The notes beneath the pieces are model-generated. The model searched no databases. It was not told where the DNA came from and saw only the letters and a program-made list of their open reading frames with translations. A DNA stretch of 64,000 nt from CAMLIZ01 sp036231905. Its GTDB lineage: Bacteria; Pseudomonadota; Gammaproteobacteria; Burkholderiales; Burkholderiaceae_C. The stretch covers positions 62,001 to 126,000 of the forward strand of contig NZ_JAZARE010000013.1 of the NCBI RefSeq assembly GCF_036231905.1. The letters run 5' to 3'. Numbering within the stretch: position 1 is the first letter of the stretch; the number at the start of each line of letters is the position of its first letter. Shown piece by piece: positions 8,101 to 15,415 of the stretch. The position numbers were made by a program, and so were the translations under genes.

Positions 8101-9379
8101 GGGTGCCTGCAGGGGCGGACGCGGCCGCGGCCGGCGCGGCCGGCGACGGCAGGCCCTGCAGCGCCAGCTGGACCGGGCCCTCCAGCGTCATGGGCGCGGC
8201 GGCGGTGTGCAGCAGCTGCGGCTGCACCCCCACCAGCCGCAGCTGCACCGACAGCTCGCTGCCCTGCCAGCGGCCGCCGCCTTGCAGCTGGCCGGCGGGC
8301 CGCTCGCCGCCCAGCTCGGCCTGCAGGGCGTCGAAGTGCAGGCTGCCCAGGTCCTGCGGCCGGCCCTTGAGCACCACATGCAGCTGGCGCACCGGCAGGC
8401 GGTGGGCATCCCAGGGGCCGGGCACCGCATTGGCCAGGGCCAGCTCCAGGCTCATGGCCTGCGCGTTGCCACCGTCGCCCATCACCGCATTGCCGGACAG
8501 CCGGGTTTCGGGCAGGCCCGCGCCGAAGGCCGAGAGGTCCAGGTCGTCGGTGGTGGCGCGCAGGGCGGCCAGGGGCCAGTCGGCGAACGGTGTCAGGCTG
8601 GCCTGCACGGTGGCACCCGGGCCCTTGGCGGTCTTGAGCGTGGCACTGGCGTTGAGCTGGCGCAGCGGCCCCTCCAGGCGCAGCGCCGCCTGCCAGGGCT
8701 GCGCGGCGTCCGGCGCAGTGGCCAGGCGCAATCTTGCGTCCACCGGCAGGGACCCATCGGCGCCGATGCGGGCCTGGCCGCTCAGCGCCAGCGGGCCGCG
8801 CATGAGCACCAGGCCGTCGACGCGGTGGCTGGCGCCTTGGTCGGCACCGGCATGCAGGCTCAGGCGCAGCCCGGTGATCGGCGCTTGTTCGTCCACCTGC
8901 AGCGCATCCACCTGGAGGTTCTGCGCCAGCAGCTCCAACGGCAGGCGCAGGTGCTCGGGCGCCTGCAGCGGCTCGCTGGGTTGTGTCTTGGGCGCGGTGA
9001 CCACCCGCACGCTGTGGGCGCGCGGCTGCACCAGCGTCAGGCCCACCCAGGCGCCGGGGTGGGGCCGGAAGCGCCACTGCGCGTCGGCCCAGGACAGGCC
9101 GTCGACCACCACGCGCAGGCCGCTGGCCGCACGCCACTCCAGCCGGTCCGCGCGAAAGCCGCCCCCGGTGAGCCGGCCGTGCTGGCCGCTCAGCTGCAAG
9201 CCCGGCACCTGCTGCAGCAGCCGCACGGCCGCATCCTCGCTGTGCCACAGCCAGGCACCGGCACCGATCAGCACGGCGGCCAGCGCCAGCAGCAGCCCGA
9301 GCAGTACCACCAGCAGGCGGCGCAGGCGGTGGGGCGCGCGGACGGCCGGTGCGGCGGGGGCAGGTGTGGTGTCGTTCAT
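5138..9379 (-). CDS. tamB: Translocation and assembly module subunit TamB
   Basis: A 1,413-residue protein with a single N-terminal membrane anchor (about residues 18-45, rich in Leu/Val/Ala), a very long repetitive beta-rich body and the conserved C-terminal DUF490/TamB domain. The C-terminal domain shows RVEEGTYTAYGQNLSIDRG, LTFTGDAANPRLDI and a terminal YRVAGRITVRARTG. TamB is an inner-membrane-anchored periplasmic bridge that acts with TamA in outer-membrane protein insertion and phospholipid transport. Its start lies 5 bp after the tamA stop, so the two form an operon. An Ala/Pro/Gly-rich linker of about 25 residues occurs near residue 410. It is somewhat longer than E. coli TamB (about 1,260). 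Confidence 0.93.
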   Translation of the reverse strand: MNDTTPAPAAPAVRAPHRLRRLLVVLLGLLLALAAVLIGAGAWLWHSEDAAVRLLQQVPGLQLSGQHGRLTGGGFRADRLEWRAASGLRVVVDGLSWADAQWRFRPHPGAWVGLTLVQPRAHSVRVVTAPKTQPSEPLQAPEHLRLPLELLAQNLQVDALQVDEQAPITGLRLSLHAGADQGASHRVDGLVLMRGPLALSGQARIGADGSLPVDARLRLATAPDAAQPWQAALRLEGPLRQLNASATLKTAKGPGATVQASLTPFADWPLAALRATTDDLDLSAFGAGLPETRLSGNAVMGDGGNAQAMSLELALANAVPGPWDAHRLPVRQLHVVLKGRPQDLGSLHFDALQAELGGERPAGQLQGGGRWQGSELSVQLRLVGVQPQLLHTAAAPMTLEGPVQLALQGLPSPAAPAAAASAPAGTPAAAGKRAAPTPLRGEVRTELTGRLPARDAPPLGLVAVGSFTLPGDGSLQLALREATARAGDARAVASANADKGTDGAWHLRTQGELVRFDPALWLPMPRATRANALNGSWRADLMLPAVPADDLLAALRGDAGLTLRDSQFAGLPLQGEASLQARPETLKLAAQLRAASNRLQLDGGTHNGTHDWRLDVQAPALGALAPLQALVPGAAGWMPQGGTLQANATARGRWPALQTEGTLQVAQLRSPALQVAQAQARWTFSGTQPDAPLSLDASATGIAQAQRRLERLQVRLAGTLRSHSFTVQAASPLRPPEWTEALAGRSAPGGSQLQLDGGGQWQPAAPGGGTWRGTVARLQAAPRTAPGQPWLAASDIQASVRLAASGQPDQASLAPGRIALFGGAVRWQQAQWQAPARAQGLPRIALDARIEPLQVAPWLARLQPQFGWRGDLALGGRVQLHTGERVDADVVVERAGPGDLSLTVEGATRSLGLSDLRVAVAAHGGQWNLTQLMAGRNVGVLHGSQTLRTSATALTPTPDSALAGQIALQVPDLSVWAPWLPPGWRLGGELRTEANLSGRAGAPQYRGRISGSQLTVRNLFEGVNLRQGVLAVALNGTDATVERFEFRDGSGEGLLRVTGSASFGDAPRAQLRAVAERFRALDRVDRRVAVSGTANLGMQEKRIALDGRFVVDSGLIDASQADAPQHGEDVIVVNRPGGPLRTAQARKGGRNGAAATTLQSGTQGAVPAPKPAPNSTVAQADVNLQVDLGRALRVRGRGLDALLRGQLAVTTPQGELAVNGVVRVEEGTYTAYGQNLSIDRGNLTFTGDAANPRLDILAIRADVDTRVGVVVTGLVANPRVRLYSEPELPEFDTLTWLVLGRAPEGLGRDDTALLQRAALALLAGDKGSGGGFVKKLGLDELSVKRPESGGDLSGTIVTLGKQVSKRLFVGYERAIAAAGGTWQLIYRVAGRITVRARTGDDNAVDAIWTWRWE

Positions 9380-9384
9380 GGTGT

Positions 9385-11202
9385 TCAGAACGAGGTGCCG
9401 ACGGTGAGGTGCAGGCGAAAACGCCGCACCTCCTCGCCATAGGCCAGGTCCAGCTTCACCGGGCCCACCGGGCTGCGGTAGCGCACGCCCACGCCCACGC
9501 CGACGGCGGGCTTGAGCTCACCCCAGGTGCGCGCGGCGCGCCCAGCGTCAACGAAAGCGGCGCCCCACAGCTGCGGCATGCGGGCCATGAGCGGATGGGC
9601 GATCTCGGCGCTGGCGGTGAACAGCACCCGACCGCTCACCGCCACGCCGTTCTGCTGCGGCGTGAGCGAGCGGTAGGCATAACCCCGTACCGACTCATCG
9701 CCGCCGGCCCGGAAACGCAAGGTCTCGGGCACCACCACGTCGTCGCGCGCGAACACCTGGCCCAGCTCGAGCCGGCCCTGCGTGTACCAGCTGCCCAGCG
9801 GCCGGTAGGCGTCCAGCCGGGCGTACAGGCGGGTGAAAGGGCCGTGCGTGCCGGGGTCGGAGCGGGCCACGCCGGCGCCCACCTGGCCATTCCAGACCTT
9901 GCCGCGGGTGGGCAGCAGCGGGTCGTCCACATCGCGCCAGATGCCCTGGTAGTGCAGGGCGAGCGAGTCGGACGTGGAGCGGCCGAGCGCGCTGCGTGTC
10001 ACCGAGCGCTCGGCCTCGGCGAACGCCAGCCGGCTCATGGTCTTGGTTTCCTGCGCACGGCCCACGCGCACGCGGCCGGAGGTCACCGTGTCGGTGTCGG
10101 ACGTGACCCGGCTGGCCGAGCCGCCCACCAGGTTGCGGTACAGGCCGGGCAGGGTGTGGGTGCTGATCTCGCCGTCCCAGCGCTGCTCCACCTGGGCCAC
10201 CTCCACCTTGTTGCGCGCGATCAGCGCCCGGCCGAAGGGGCGGCGGTGCACATGGTCCGCGGTGGCCCGCGCGCCCACGTTGGCGCCGACGCCCACGCCG
10301 AAGGTGGCTTCCTGCAGCTTGCGTTCGGTCAGGCGCACCGACACCGGCGTGTCCAGCGGACGGGCAGGATCGGGCTCGTAGGTGACGGTGGTGCGGTCGA
10401 ACAGGCCCGACTTCTGCAGCCGCTCCTGGAAGTCCAGCAGCAGGGTTTCCGTGGCCGGCGTACGGGGCCCGAAGTTGGCGATGTTGTGCACCGTCTGCGC
10501 ATCGTGGTGGTTCAGGCCCTCGATGTTCAGCGGCCCGGTGAGGAACAGCGGGCCGCTGTCCACCGTGCCGGACAGGTCGGCCCAGTGGGTGGCTGCATCG
10601 ATGCGCGCCTCCGTGGCGCCCCAGTCGGCCGCCAGGTAGGCCTGGGCGCGCAGCTGCGCGATGGCGGCGTTCTTGGCATGCACCCAGTCGGCATCGCGGT
10701 AGGGGGAGCCGGGTGGCAGCAGCCAGTCGTTGCGCAGCGCCTGCTGGGCATCGCGCGCGGTGGCTTCGTTGCGCGCGGTGTCGGCGGCCAGCGGCCCGTG
10801 CACCTGCAGGTTGACGTCGCGCACCAGGGTGCGCGGGCCGGGCTGCACGGTCACGCGCACCTGCGGCGGGTCGCCGCCCAGGCGCTGCACCTGGATCTCG
10901 GCGTTGAAGTAGCCCTCGGTTTCGAGCAGCTCGCGCGCCTGGGCGGGCGCCGCGGCCACCAGGCGGTCGAGCTCGCCTTGCTGCAGCGGCTCGCCGGCGG
11001 CCAGCTTGTTCACCCGGGCCAGGTCCAGGTGCTGGCGCAGCAGGTTGGCGAGCGGGCGCGGTGCTTCAACGTCCAGCTGCAGCACGGGCGGCGCCTTGGG
11101 CGCCTTGTCGGCCGGATCGGTGGAGGGGGCTGCGCAACCGGCGCACAGCATGGCGCAGGCCAGCAGGTCTGGCCAGGGGCGAAAACGGGCGCTGGGGTTC
11201 AC
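9385..11202 (-). CDS. tamA: Autotransporter assembly factor TamA (BamA/Omp85 family)
   Basis: The protein has 605 residues from a GTG start at 11202. An N-terminal export signal ends in LCAGC, which could be a lipoprotein cleavage site, unusual for an Omp85 barrel protein. Three POTRA-like segments follow (about residues 40-270), then a 16-strand barrel (bacterial surface antigen domain). The barrel carries the signature GGDESVRGYAYRSLTP and ends in LHLTVGTSF with a terminal Phe, as required for recognition by the Bam complex. It is the outer-membrane partner of TamB, encoded 5 bp downstream. The length is close to that of E. coli TamA (577). Confidence 0.92.
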   Translation of the reverse strand: MNPSARFRPWPDLLACAMLCAGCAAPSTDPADKAPKAPPVLQLDVEAPRPLANLLRQHLDLARVNKLAAGEPLQQGELDRLVAAAPAQARELLETEGYFNAEIQVQRLGGDPPQVRVTVQPGPRTLVRDVNLQVHGPLAADTARNEATARDAQQALRNDWLLPPGSPYRDADWVHAKNAAIAQLRAQAYLAADWGATEARIDAATHWADLSGTVDSGPLFLTGPLNIEGLNHHDAQTVHNIANFGPRTPATETLLLDFQERLQKSGLFDRTTVTYEPDPARPLDTPVSVRLTERKLQEATFGVGVGANVGARATADHVHRRPFGRALIARNKVEVAQVEQRWDGEISTHTLPGLYRNLVGGSASRVTSDTDTVTSGRVRVGRAQETKTMSRLAFAEAERSVTRSALGRSTSDSLALHYQGIWRDVDDPLLPTRGKVWNGQVGAGVARSDPGTHGPFTRLYARLDAYRPLGSWYTQGRLELGQVFARDDVVVPETLRFRAGGDESVRGYAYRSLTPQQNGVAVSGRVLFTASAEIAHPLMARMPQLWGAAFVDAGRAARTWGELKPAVGVGVGVRYRSPVGPVKLDLAYGEEVRRFRLHLTVGTSF

Positions 11203-11248
11203 GTCGGGCCAGGAGGCAACCAGCGTGCCGCCTGCACCCCCTAAAGCG

Positions 11249-12181
11249 TCAGTTCAGGCCTCGCACGAGCAGGTCCACCGCGTAGAGCGAACGCGAGGCG
11301 GTGATGAACAGCCGCCGCCTGTCCGCGCCGCCAAAACACAGGTTGGCGGCCGGCTCCGGCAGCTTCAGCCGGCCCAGCAGGCTGCCGTCCGCGGCAAAAC
11401 ACTGCACGCCGTTGCCGGCAGAGGCCCACACATGGCCGAAGGCGTCCAGCGCCAGGCCGTCTGGGAAGCCGCCGTCGATCTGCGCAAACACCCGGCTGTG
11501 CTGCACTTGGCCCTGGTCATCCAGCCTCAGAACGCGGATATGGCGCGGCCCGCCAGGCACATGGGTGCCGCCGGTGTCCACCACGTAAAGCGTGCGTTCG
11601 TCGGCCGAAAATGCCAGGCCGTTGGGCTGAACGAAGTCGTCGGCCACCACCTGCAGCTGGCCGCCGCCCGCGGGCAGCCGGAACACATGGCAGCCGCCGT
11701 ACTCACGCTGCCCGGGCAGGCCTTCGCGCGGGTTGTCGATGCCGTAGCTCGGGTCGGTGAACCAGATGCTGCCATCGGCGCTCACCACCACGTCATTGGG
11801 CGAATTGAGCCGGTGCCCGCCGAAGCGGTCGGCCAGCACGGTGCGGCGGCCATCGGGCTCGGTGCGTGTGACGCTGCGCGTGCCGTGTTCGCAGCTCACC
11901 AGCCGGCCGCTGCGGTCGCGGGTGTGGCCGTTGGCAAAGTCCGACGGGGCGCGGAACACCTTGACGCCGTCGGCTTCATGCCACTGCAGGATGCGGTTGT
12001 TCGGTATGTCGCTCCACAACAGGGTGGCCGTCTCGGCGAACCACACCGGCCCCTCCGCCCATTCGCAGCCGCCGTGCAGGCGCTGCACCGTGGCGTCCAG
12101 CCGCACCAGCTCGGCGAAGCGGCGGTCGCAGGCGTCGATGGTGTCGGCAAGGTGTGCTAGCGGTAGCGGGGCAGGCGGCAT
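11249..12181 (-). CDS. SMP-30/gluconolactonase family protein
   Basis: A 310-residue six-bladed beta-propeller lactonase. The metal-binding glutamate lies in GGCEWAEGPVWF, the asparagine in LNSPNDVVVSADG, and the aspartate in FSADERTLYVVDTG, the three ligands expected in this family. The product would hydrolyse a sugar-acid lactone in the cytoplasm. It starts 15 bp after the PhyH-like gene and both are divergent from the LacI regulator, so they probably belong to the same sugar regulon as the ABC importer beyond. The exact lactone cannot be told from sequence. Confidence 0.88.
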   Translation of the reverse strand: MPPAPLPLAHLADTIDACDRRFAELVRLDATVQRLHGGCEWAEGPVWFAETATLLWSDIPNNRILQWHEADGVKVFRAPSDFANGHTRDRSGRLVSCEHGTRSVTRTEPDGRRTVLADRFGGHRLNSPNDVVVSADGSIWFTDPSYGIDNPREGLPGQREYGGCHVFRLPAGGGQLQVVADDFVQPNGLAFSADERTLYVVDTGGTHVPGGPRHIRVLRLDDQGQVQHSRVFAQIDGGFPDGLALDAFGHVWASAGNGVQCFAADGSLLGRLKLPEPAANLCFGGADRRRLFITASRSLYAVDLLVRGLN

Positions 12182-12196
12182 CGGCGGGCCAGTGTC

Positions 12197-12994
12197 TCAG
12201 TACGCAAAAGCCTGGTAGCGCTCGGTGCGCTGCACGTCCTGCAGGCTGTCGACGATCGGGTTGTGGCGCAGCAGGCGGCGTGCGCGTTCTGACAGTGTCT
12301 CCCAGGTCGCGCGCGGCACGTCGATGCGCACCTCCGGCCGCAGGTACCAGTGGCGGCTGTAGCCGATGACTACCATGGGGCGCGGCACATCGGTGTGGTT
12401 GGGCGTGCCGCGGTGCATCAGGCGCACGTCGCGGATCATCACGTCGCCCAGCCGCATGGTGATGGGCTCCAGCACCGCTTCACCCGCAGCCATGGCGCGC
12501 TGGGCCTGCTCGCGCGTCATGCGATGGGTGCCGCGTGTGGTTTCCAGCGGGCCGTTGTCCAGCGTCACATCGCACAGAGGAAAGTTCACCGCCAGCTGGT
12601 AGCTCGGCGGCTCCAGGTCCATCTCGGGGAAGAGCGCCGGCGTGTCGCGGTGGATGCCCTGGTGCTCGCTGCCCTTGAGCGGCGTGTCGGTGGCCAGCTG
12701 GCACATCACCGGGTCGGCACCGGCCACGCGCTGCACGATGGCCAGCACATCGTCGTCCTCGAAGAAATGCGGGTCGGCGAACACGCCCTCGAAGGGCAGG
12801 GTGACGTAGAAGCGCTGCTTGCCGCGTTCACCGGCCAGGGTGGGGTCGCTGAGCGCGGTGTCCAGCAGCGGCCGGAAGGCACGCGCCCAGGCGGCCAGGC
12901 GCTCGGGGTCGTAGTGCTGCTCCAGCACGACGAAGCCGTCGCGGTTGAAGTCGGCCGCAAGGCGGTCGTGCGTGGTGGCGTCGTAGCGGGCCAT
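12197..12994 (-). CDS. Phytanoyl-CoA dioxygenase (PhyH) family protein
   Basis: The protein has 265 residues from the ATG at 12994, which has AAGGA about 6 nt upstream. The ORF extends upstream to 13111 but that part runs across the promoter region. The double-stranded beta-helix shows the Fe(II) ligand pair H-x-D in GIHRDTPALFPE and a later histidine in RLMHRGTPNHTD, followed by the 2-oxoglutarate-binding Arg in DVPRP. These are the ligands of Fe(II)/2-oxoglutarate oxygenases. It is transcribed with the SMP-30 lactonase gene and diverges from the LacI gene. It may hydroxylate or oxidise a sugar-derived acid, or be a fatty-acyl type relative; the substrate is unknown. Confidence 0.82.
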   Translation of the reverse strand: MARYDATTHDRLAADFNRDGFVVLEQHYDPERLAAWARAFRPLLDTALSDPTLAGERGKQRFYVTLPFEGVFADPHFFEDDDVLAIVQRVAGADPVMCQLATDTPLKGSEHQGIHRDTPALFPEMDLEPPSYQLAVNFPLCDVTLDNGPLETTRGTHRMTREQAQRAMAAGEAVLEPITMRLGDVMIRDVRLMHRGTPNHTDVPRPMVVIGYSRHWYLRPEVRIDVPRATWETLSERARRLLRHNPIVDSLQDVQRTERYQAFAY

Positions 12995-13057
12995 GGCGTC
13001 CTTTCGCAGGTGGCGGCGAGCGGGCCGGCGCTTATGATCTTTGCGCCGGAGCAGGTT

Positions 13058-13072
13058 GCAAATATTATTAGC
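13058..13072. promoter_or_regulatory. AT-rich imperfect dyad in divergent lacI-type promoter
   Basis: GCAAATATTATTAGC matches its own reverse complement at 12 of 15 positions. It lies 33 bp upstream of the LacI gene and 63 bp upstream of the PhyH start. In sequence of about 70% GC an AT-rich dyad here is a good candidate for a LacI-family operator or promoter core. Confidence 0.5.
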
Positions 13073-13104
13073 GATCGGGTTCCAGCCCCTTCCGGGAAAA
13101 CCGC

Positions 13105-14286
13105 ATGCCAAAAGACAACAACGAGGGAACCGGCCGACGCGCCACCATGACCGACGTGGCCAAGCGCGCCGGCGTGTCGCAGTCCACCGTGTCGCTGGTG
13201 CTCAACGGCACGCCGGGCATGCGCCTGTCCGAGCCCACGCGGCAGCGTGTGCTGAAGGCGGCCGAGGCGCTGGGCTACCAGCTCCCCGGTGGGCGGCCGC
13301 ACCTGGCCTTGGCGCGCCGGGGTGCAGCGTCGGCGCAGGCGCAGGTGGCACCGCTCATCGTGTACCTGGCCGACGAGATCTCCACCAGCCCGCACCCGGT
13401 GGTGTCCATCGACGGCGCAAAGGACGAGGCGTGGACACACGGCGCGGTGGTGGCGGTGTTCGCGGCGCGCTCCAACGCCGAGATCGAGAGCGCGGTGCTG
13501 GCCACCATGCTGGCCAGCCCCAACCTGGTGGGGGTGATCTATTCGACGGTGTTCACCCGCCAGGCCCGGGTGCCACAGCTGCTGCACCAGGTGCCCACGG
13601 TGCTGCTCAACTGCTACGAGGAGCCCGCGGGCGAGGCCGCCGCCGGCAGCGCGCCGCAACGCCAGCGCGCCAGCGCCACCATCGCGCCGCCACGCCTGAG
13701 CAGCATCGTGCCGGCGGAGGTGGCGGGTGGCCATGCCGCCACCGAACGGCTGATCGAACAGGGCCACCGGCGCATCGCCCTCATCAACGGCGAGCCCTGG
13801 ATGGACGCCGCGCAGGACCGGCTCAAGGGCTACCGCCGCGCGCTGGCCAGCCACGACATCGCCTTCGAGCCGCGCCTGGTGCGCACCGGCGACTGGCAGG
13901 TGGCCACCGGCTACGAGCACACGCTGTCGCTGATGGCCGAGCCGCTGCCGCCCACGGCCATCTTCTGCGCCAACGACCTGATGGCCGTGGGCTGCCTGGA
14001 GGCGTTGCGCTCGCTCGGGCTGGCGGTGCCGGGCGATGTGTCGGTGATCGGCTACGACGACCAGGAGATCGCGCAGCACACCCATCCGCCGCTCACCACC
14101 CTGGTGCTGCCCAACTACGAGATGGGCCGCCTGGCGGTGGAGGTGCTGCTGGCCGAGCGTGCATCGCCCGACGCGCGCCGCCGGCGCCTGAAGGTGGAAG
14201 GCCGGATCGTGGAGCGCAGCACCGTGGGTGCACCGGCGGTCACTGCGAAGGTCCGCAAGGCAAGACCTGAGAAATCAAGGGCCTAG
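13105..14286 (+). CDS. LacI-family transcriptional regulator
   Basis: A 393-residue repressor. The N-terminal LacI DNA-binding domain reads TMTDVAKRAGVSQSTVSLVL (residues 14-33), followed by the hinge and a periplasmic-binding-protein-like effector domain with HRRIALINGEPWMDAA and IFCANDLMAVG. The effector domain is longer than usual, with an Ala/Pro-rich insertion around residue 180 (PQRQRASATIAPP). Its position between a divergent lactonase/dioxygenase pair and a co-oriented sugar ABC importer suggests it controls both, with the transported sugar or a derivative as inducer. Confidence 0.9.
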   Translation: MPKDNNEGTGRRATMTDVAKRAGVSQSTVSLVLNGTPGMRLSEPTRQRVLKAAEALGYQLPGGRPHLALARRGAASAQAQVAPLIVYLADEISTSPHPVVSIDGAKDEAWTHGAVVAVFAARSNAEIESAVLATMLASPNLVGVIYSTVFTRQARVPQLLHQVPTVLLNCYEEPAGEAAAGSAPQRQRASATIAPPRLSSIVPAEVAGGHAATERLIEQGHRRIALINGEPWMDAAQDRLKGYRRALASHDIAFEPRLVRTGDWQVATGYEHTLSLMAEPLPPTAIFCANDLMAVGCLEALRSLGLAVPGDVSVIGYDDQEIAQHTHPPLTTLVLPNYEMGRLAVEVLLAERASPDARRRRLKVEGRIVERSTVGAPAVTAKVRKARPEKSRA

Positions 14287-14294
14287 GCTGACCC

Positions 14295-14316
14295 ATTAGT
14301 AATATTACCGGTATCG
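14295..14316. promoter_or_regulatory. Candidate LacI-type operator upstream of the ABC importer
   Basis: A perfect 10-bp palindrome, GTAATATTAC, lies at 14299-14308, 12 bp after the LacI gene and about 95 bp before the binding-protein gene. It shares the core AATATTA with the dyad at 13058-13072. Both lie in otherwise GC-rich intergenic DNA flanking the regulator, as expected for two operators of one repressor. Confidence 0.45.
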
Positions 14317-14402
14317 CAACCGCGCCCATCGCCTAAGAATCGGCCCGTTCCCGGCCACCACACCGGCCGAGGCGCCTGGTTCCACTCCACGAAAGAGGCC
14401 CT

Positions 14403-15374
14403 ATGCGATTCCAACGTTCACTGCTGTCCCTGGCACTCGCGGCGTGCGCGCTGCCCGTCTGGGCTGCCGACACCGGCGCCCCCAAGCTGCCCCAGAAGGC
14501 CAGCTACAAGGTGGGCTTTGCGCAGGCGGAGAACAACAACCCCTGGCGCATCGCCGAAACGAAAAGCATGCAGGACATCGCCCAGTCCTGTGGCTGGCAG
14601 CTGGTGGTCACCGATGCGGGCGGCTCGGCCGCCAAGCAGGTGGCTGACGTCGATTCGATGATCGCGCAGAAGGTCGACCTGATCGTGCTGCCGCCGCGGG
14701 AAGAAAAGCCGCTGATCCCGGCGGTGATGAAGGCCAAGAAGGCCGGCATCCCGGTGATCCTGGTGGACCGCAACGTGGACCAGAAGGTGGCCAAGGCCGG
14801 GCGCGACTACGTCACCTTCATCGGCTCCGATTTCGTGGACCAGGGCCGGCGCGCCGCCGAATGGCTGGTGAAGGCCACCAACGGCAAGGCCACCATCATC
14901 GAGCTCGAAGGCACCACCGGCTCGTCGCCCGCCAACGACCGCAAGAAGGGCTTCGACCAGGTGATCGCCAAGAACCCCGGCATGAAGATCGTGGCCTCGC
15001 AGTCGGGTGACTTCGCGCGCGACAAGGGCCGCCAGGTGGCGCAGTCGCTGCTGCAGGCGCATCCCAACACCACCGCGATCTACGCCCACAACGACGAGAT
15101 GGCGGTGGGCGCCATCACCGCACTGGAAGCCGCCGGCAAGAAACCGGGCAAGGACGTGCTGGTGGTGTCCATCGACGGCACCAAGGACGCGCTCACCGCC
15201 ATCGCCGCCGGCAAGATGGGCGCCACGGTGCAGTCCTCGCCGTTCTTCGGCCCCATCGCCTGCAAGACCGCGCAGCGGTATGCCAAGGGCGAGGCGATCG
15301 AACCCTGGGTGAAGGTGGAGGACAAGTTCTACGACGCCTCCAACGCACAGGCCAGCATGGCCGACGGGTATTGA
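14403..15374 (+). CDS. Sugar ABC transporter substrate-binding protein (YtfQ-like)
   Basis: A 323-residue periplasmic binding protein with a signal peptide of about 21 residues ending AWA. It belongs to the ribose/galactofuranose-type family (type I fold): KVGFAQAENNNPWRIAET at the start of lobe 1 resembles YtfQ, and later IYAHNDEMAVGAITALEA and VVSIDGTKDAL are the usual lobe-2 signatures. It delivers a pentose or hexose to the membrane complex encoded just downstream. GAAAGAGGCCCT precedes the ATG. The stop codon lies inside a 23-bp tandem repeat shared with the spacer before the ATPase gene. Resemblance to YtfQ suggests a furanose-form sugar, but that is inference. Confidence 0.9.
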   Translation: MRFQRSLLSLALAACALPVWAADTGAPKLPQKASYKVGFAQAENNNPWRIAETKSMQDIAQSCGWQLVVTDAGGSAAKQVADVDSMIAQKVDLIVLPPREEKPLIPAVMKAKKAGIPVILVDRNVDQKVAKAGRDYVTFIGSDFVDQGRRAAEWLVKATNGKATIIELEGTTGSSPANDRKKGFDQVIAKNPGMKIVASQSGDFARDKGRQVAQSLLQAHPNTTAIYAHNDEMAVGAITALEAAGKKPGKDVLVVSIDGTKDALTAIAAGKMGATVQSSPFFGPIACKTAQRYAKGEAIEPWVKVEDKFYDASNAQASMADGY

Positions 15375-15402
15375 GCCCGGCATGGCCGACGGGTATTGAG
15401 CC
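15355..15402 (+). repeat. Two tandem copies of a 23-bp sequence across the ytfQ-like stop
   Basis: The sequence starting GCATGGCCGACGGGTATTGA occurs at 15355-15377 and again, identically, at 15380-15402, separated by 2 bp (25-bp period). The first copy encodes the C-terminus and stop of the binding protein. The second lies in the spacer before the ATPase GTG start. It looks like a recent slippage duplication. Confidence 0.9.
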
Positions 15403-15415
15403 AGCGCCTGCCTCC

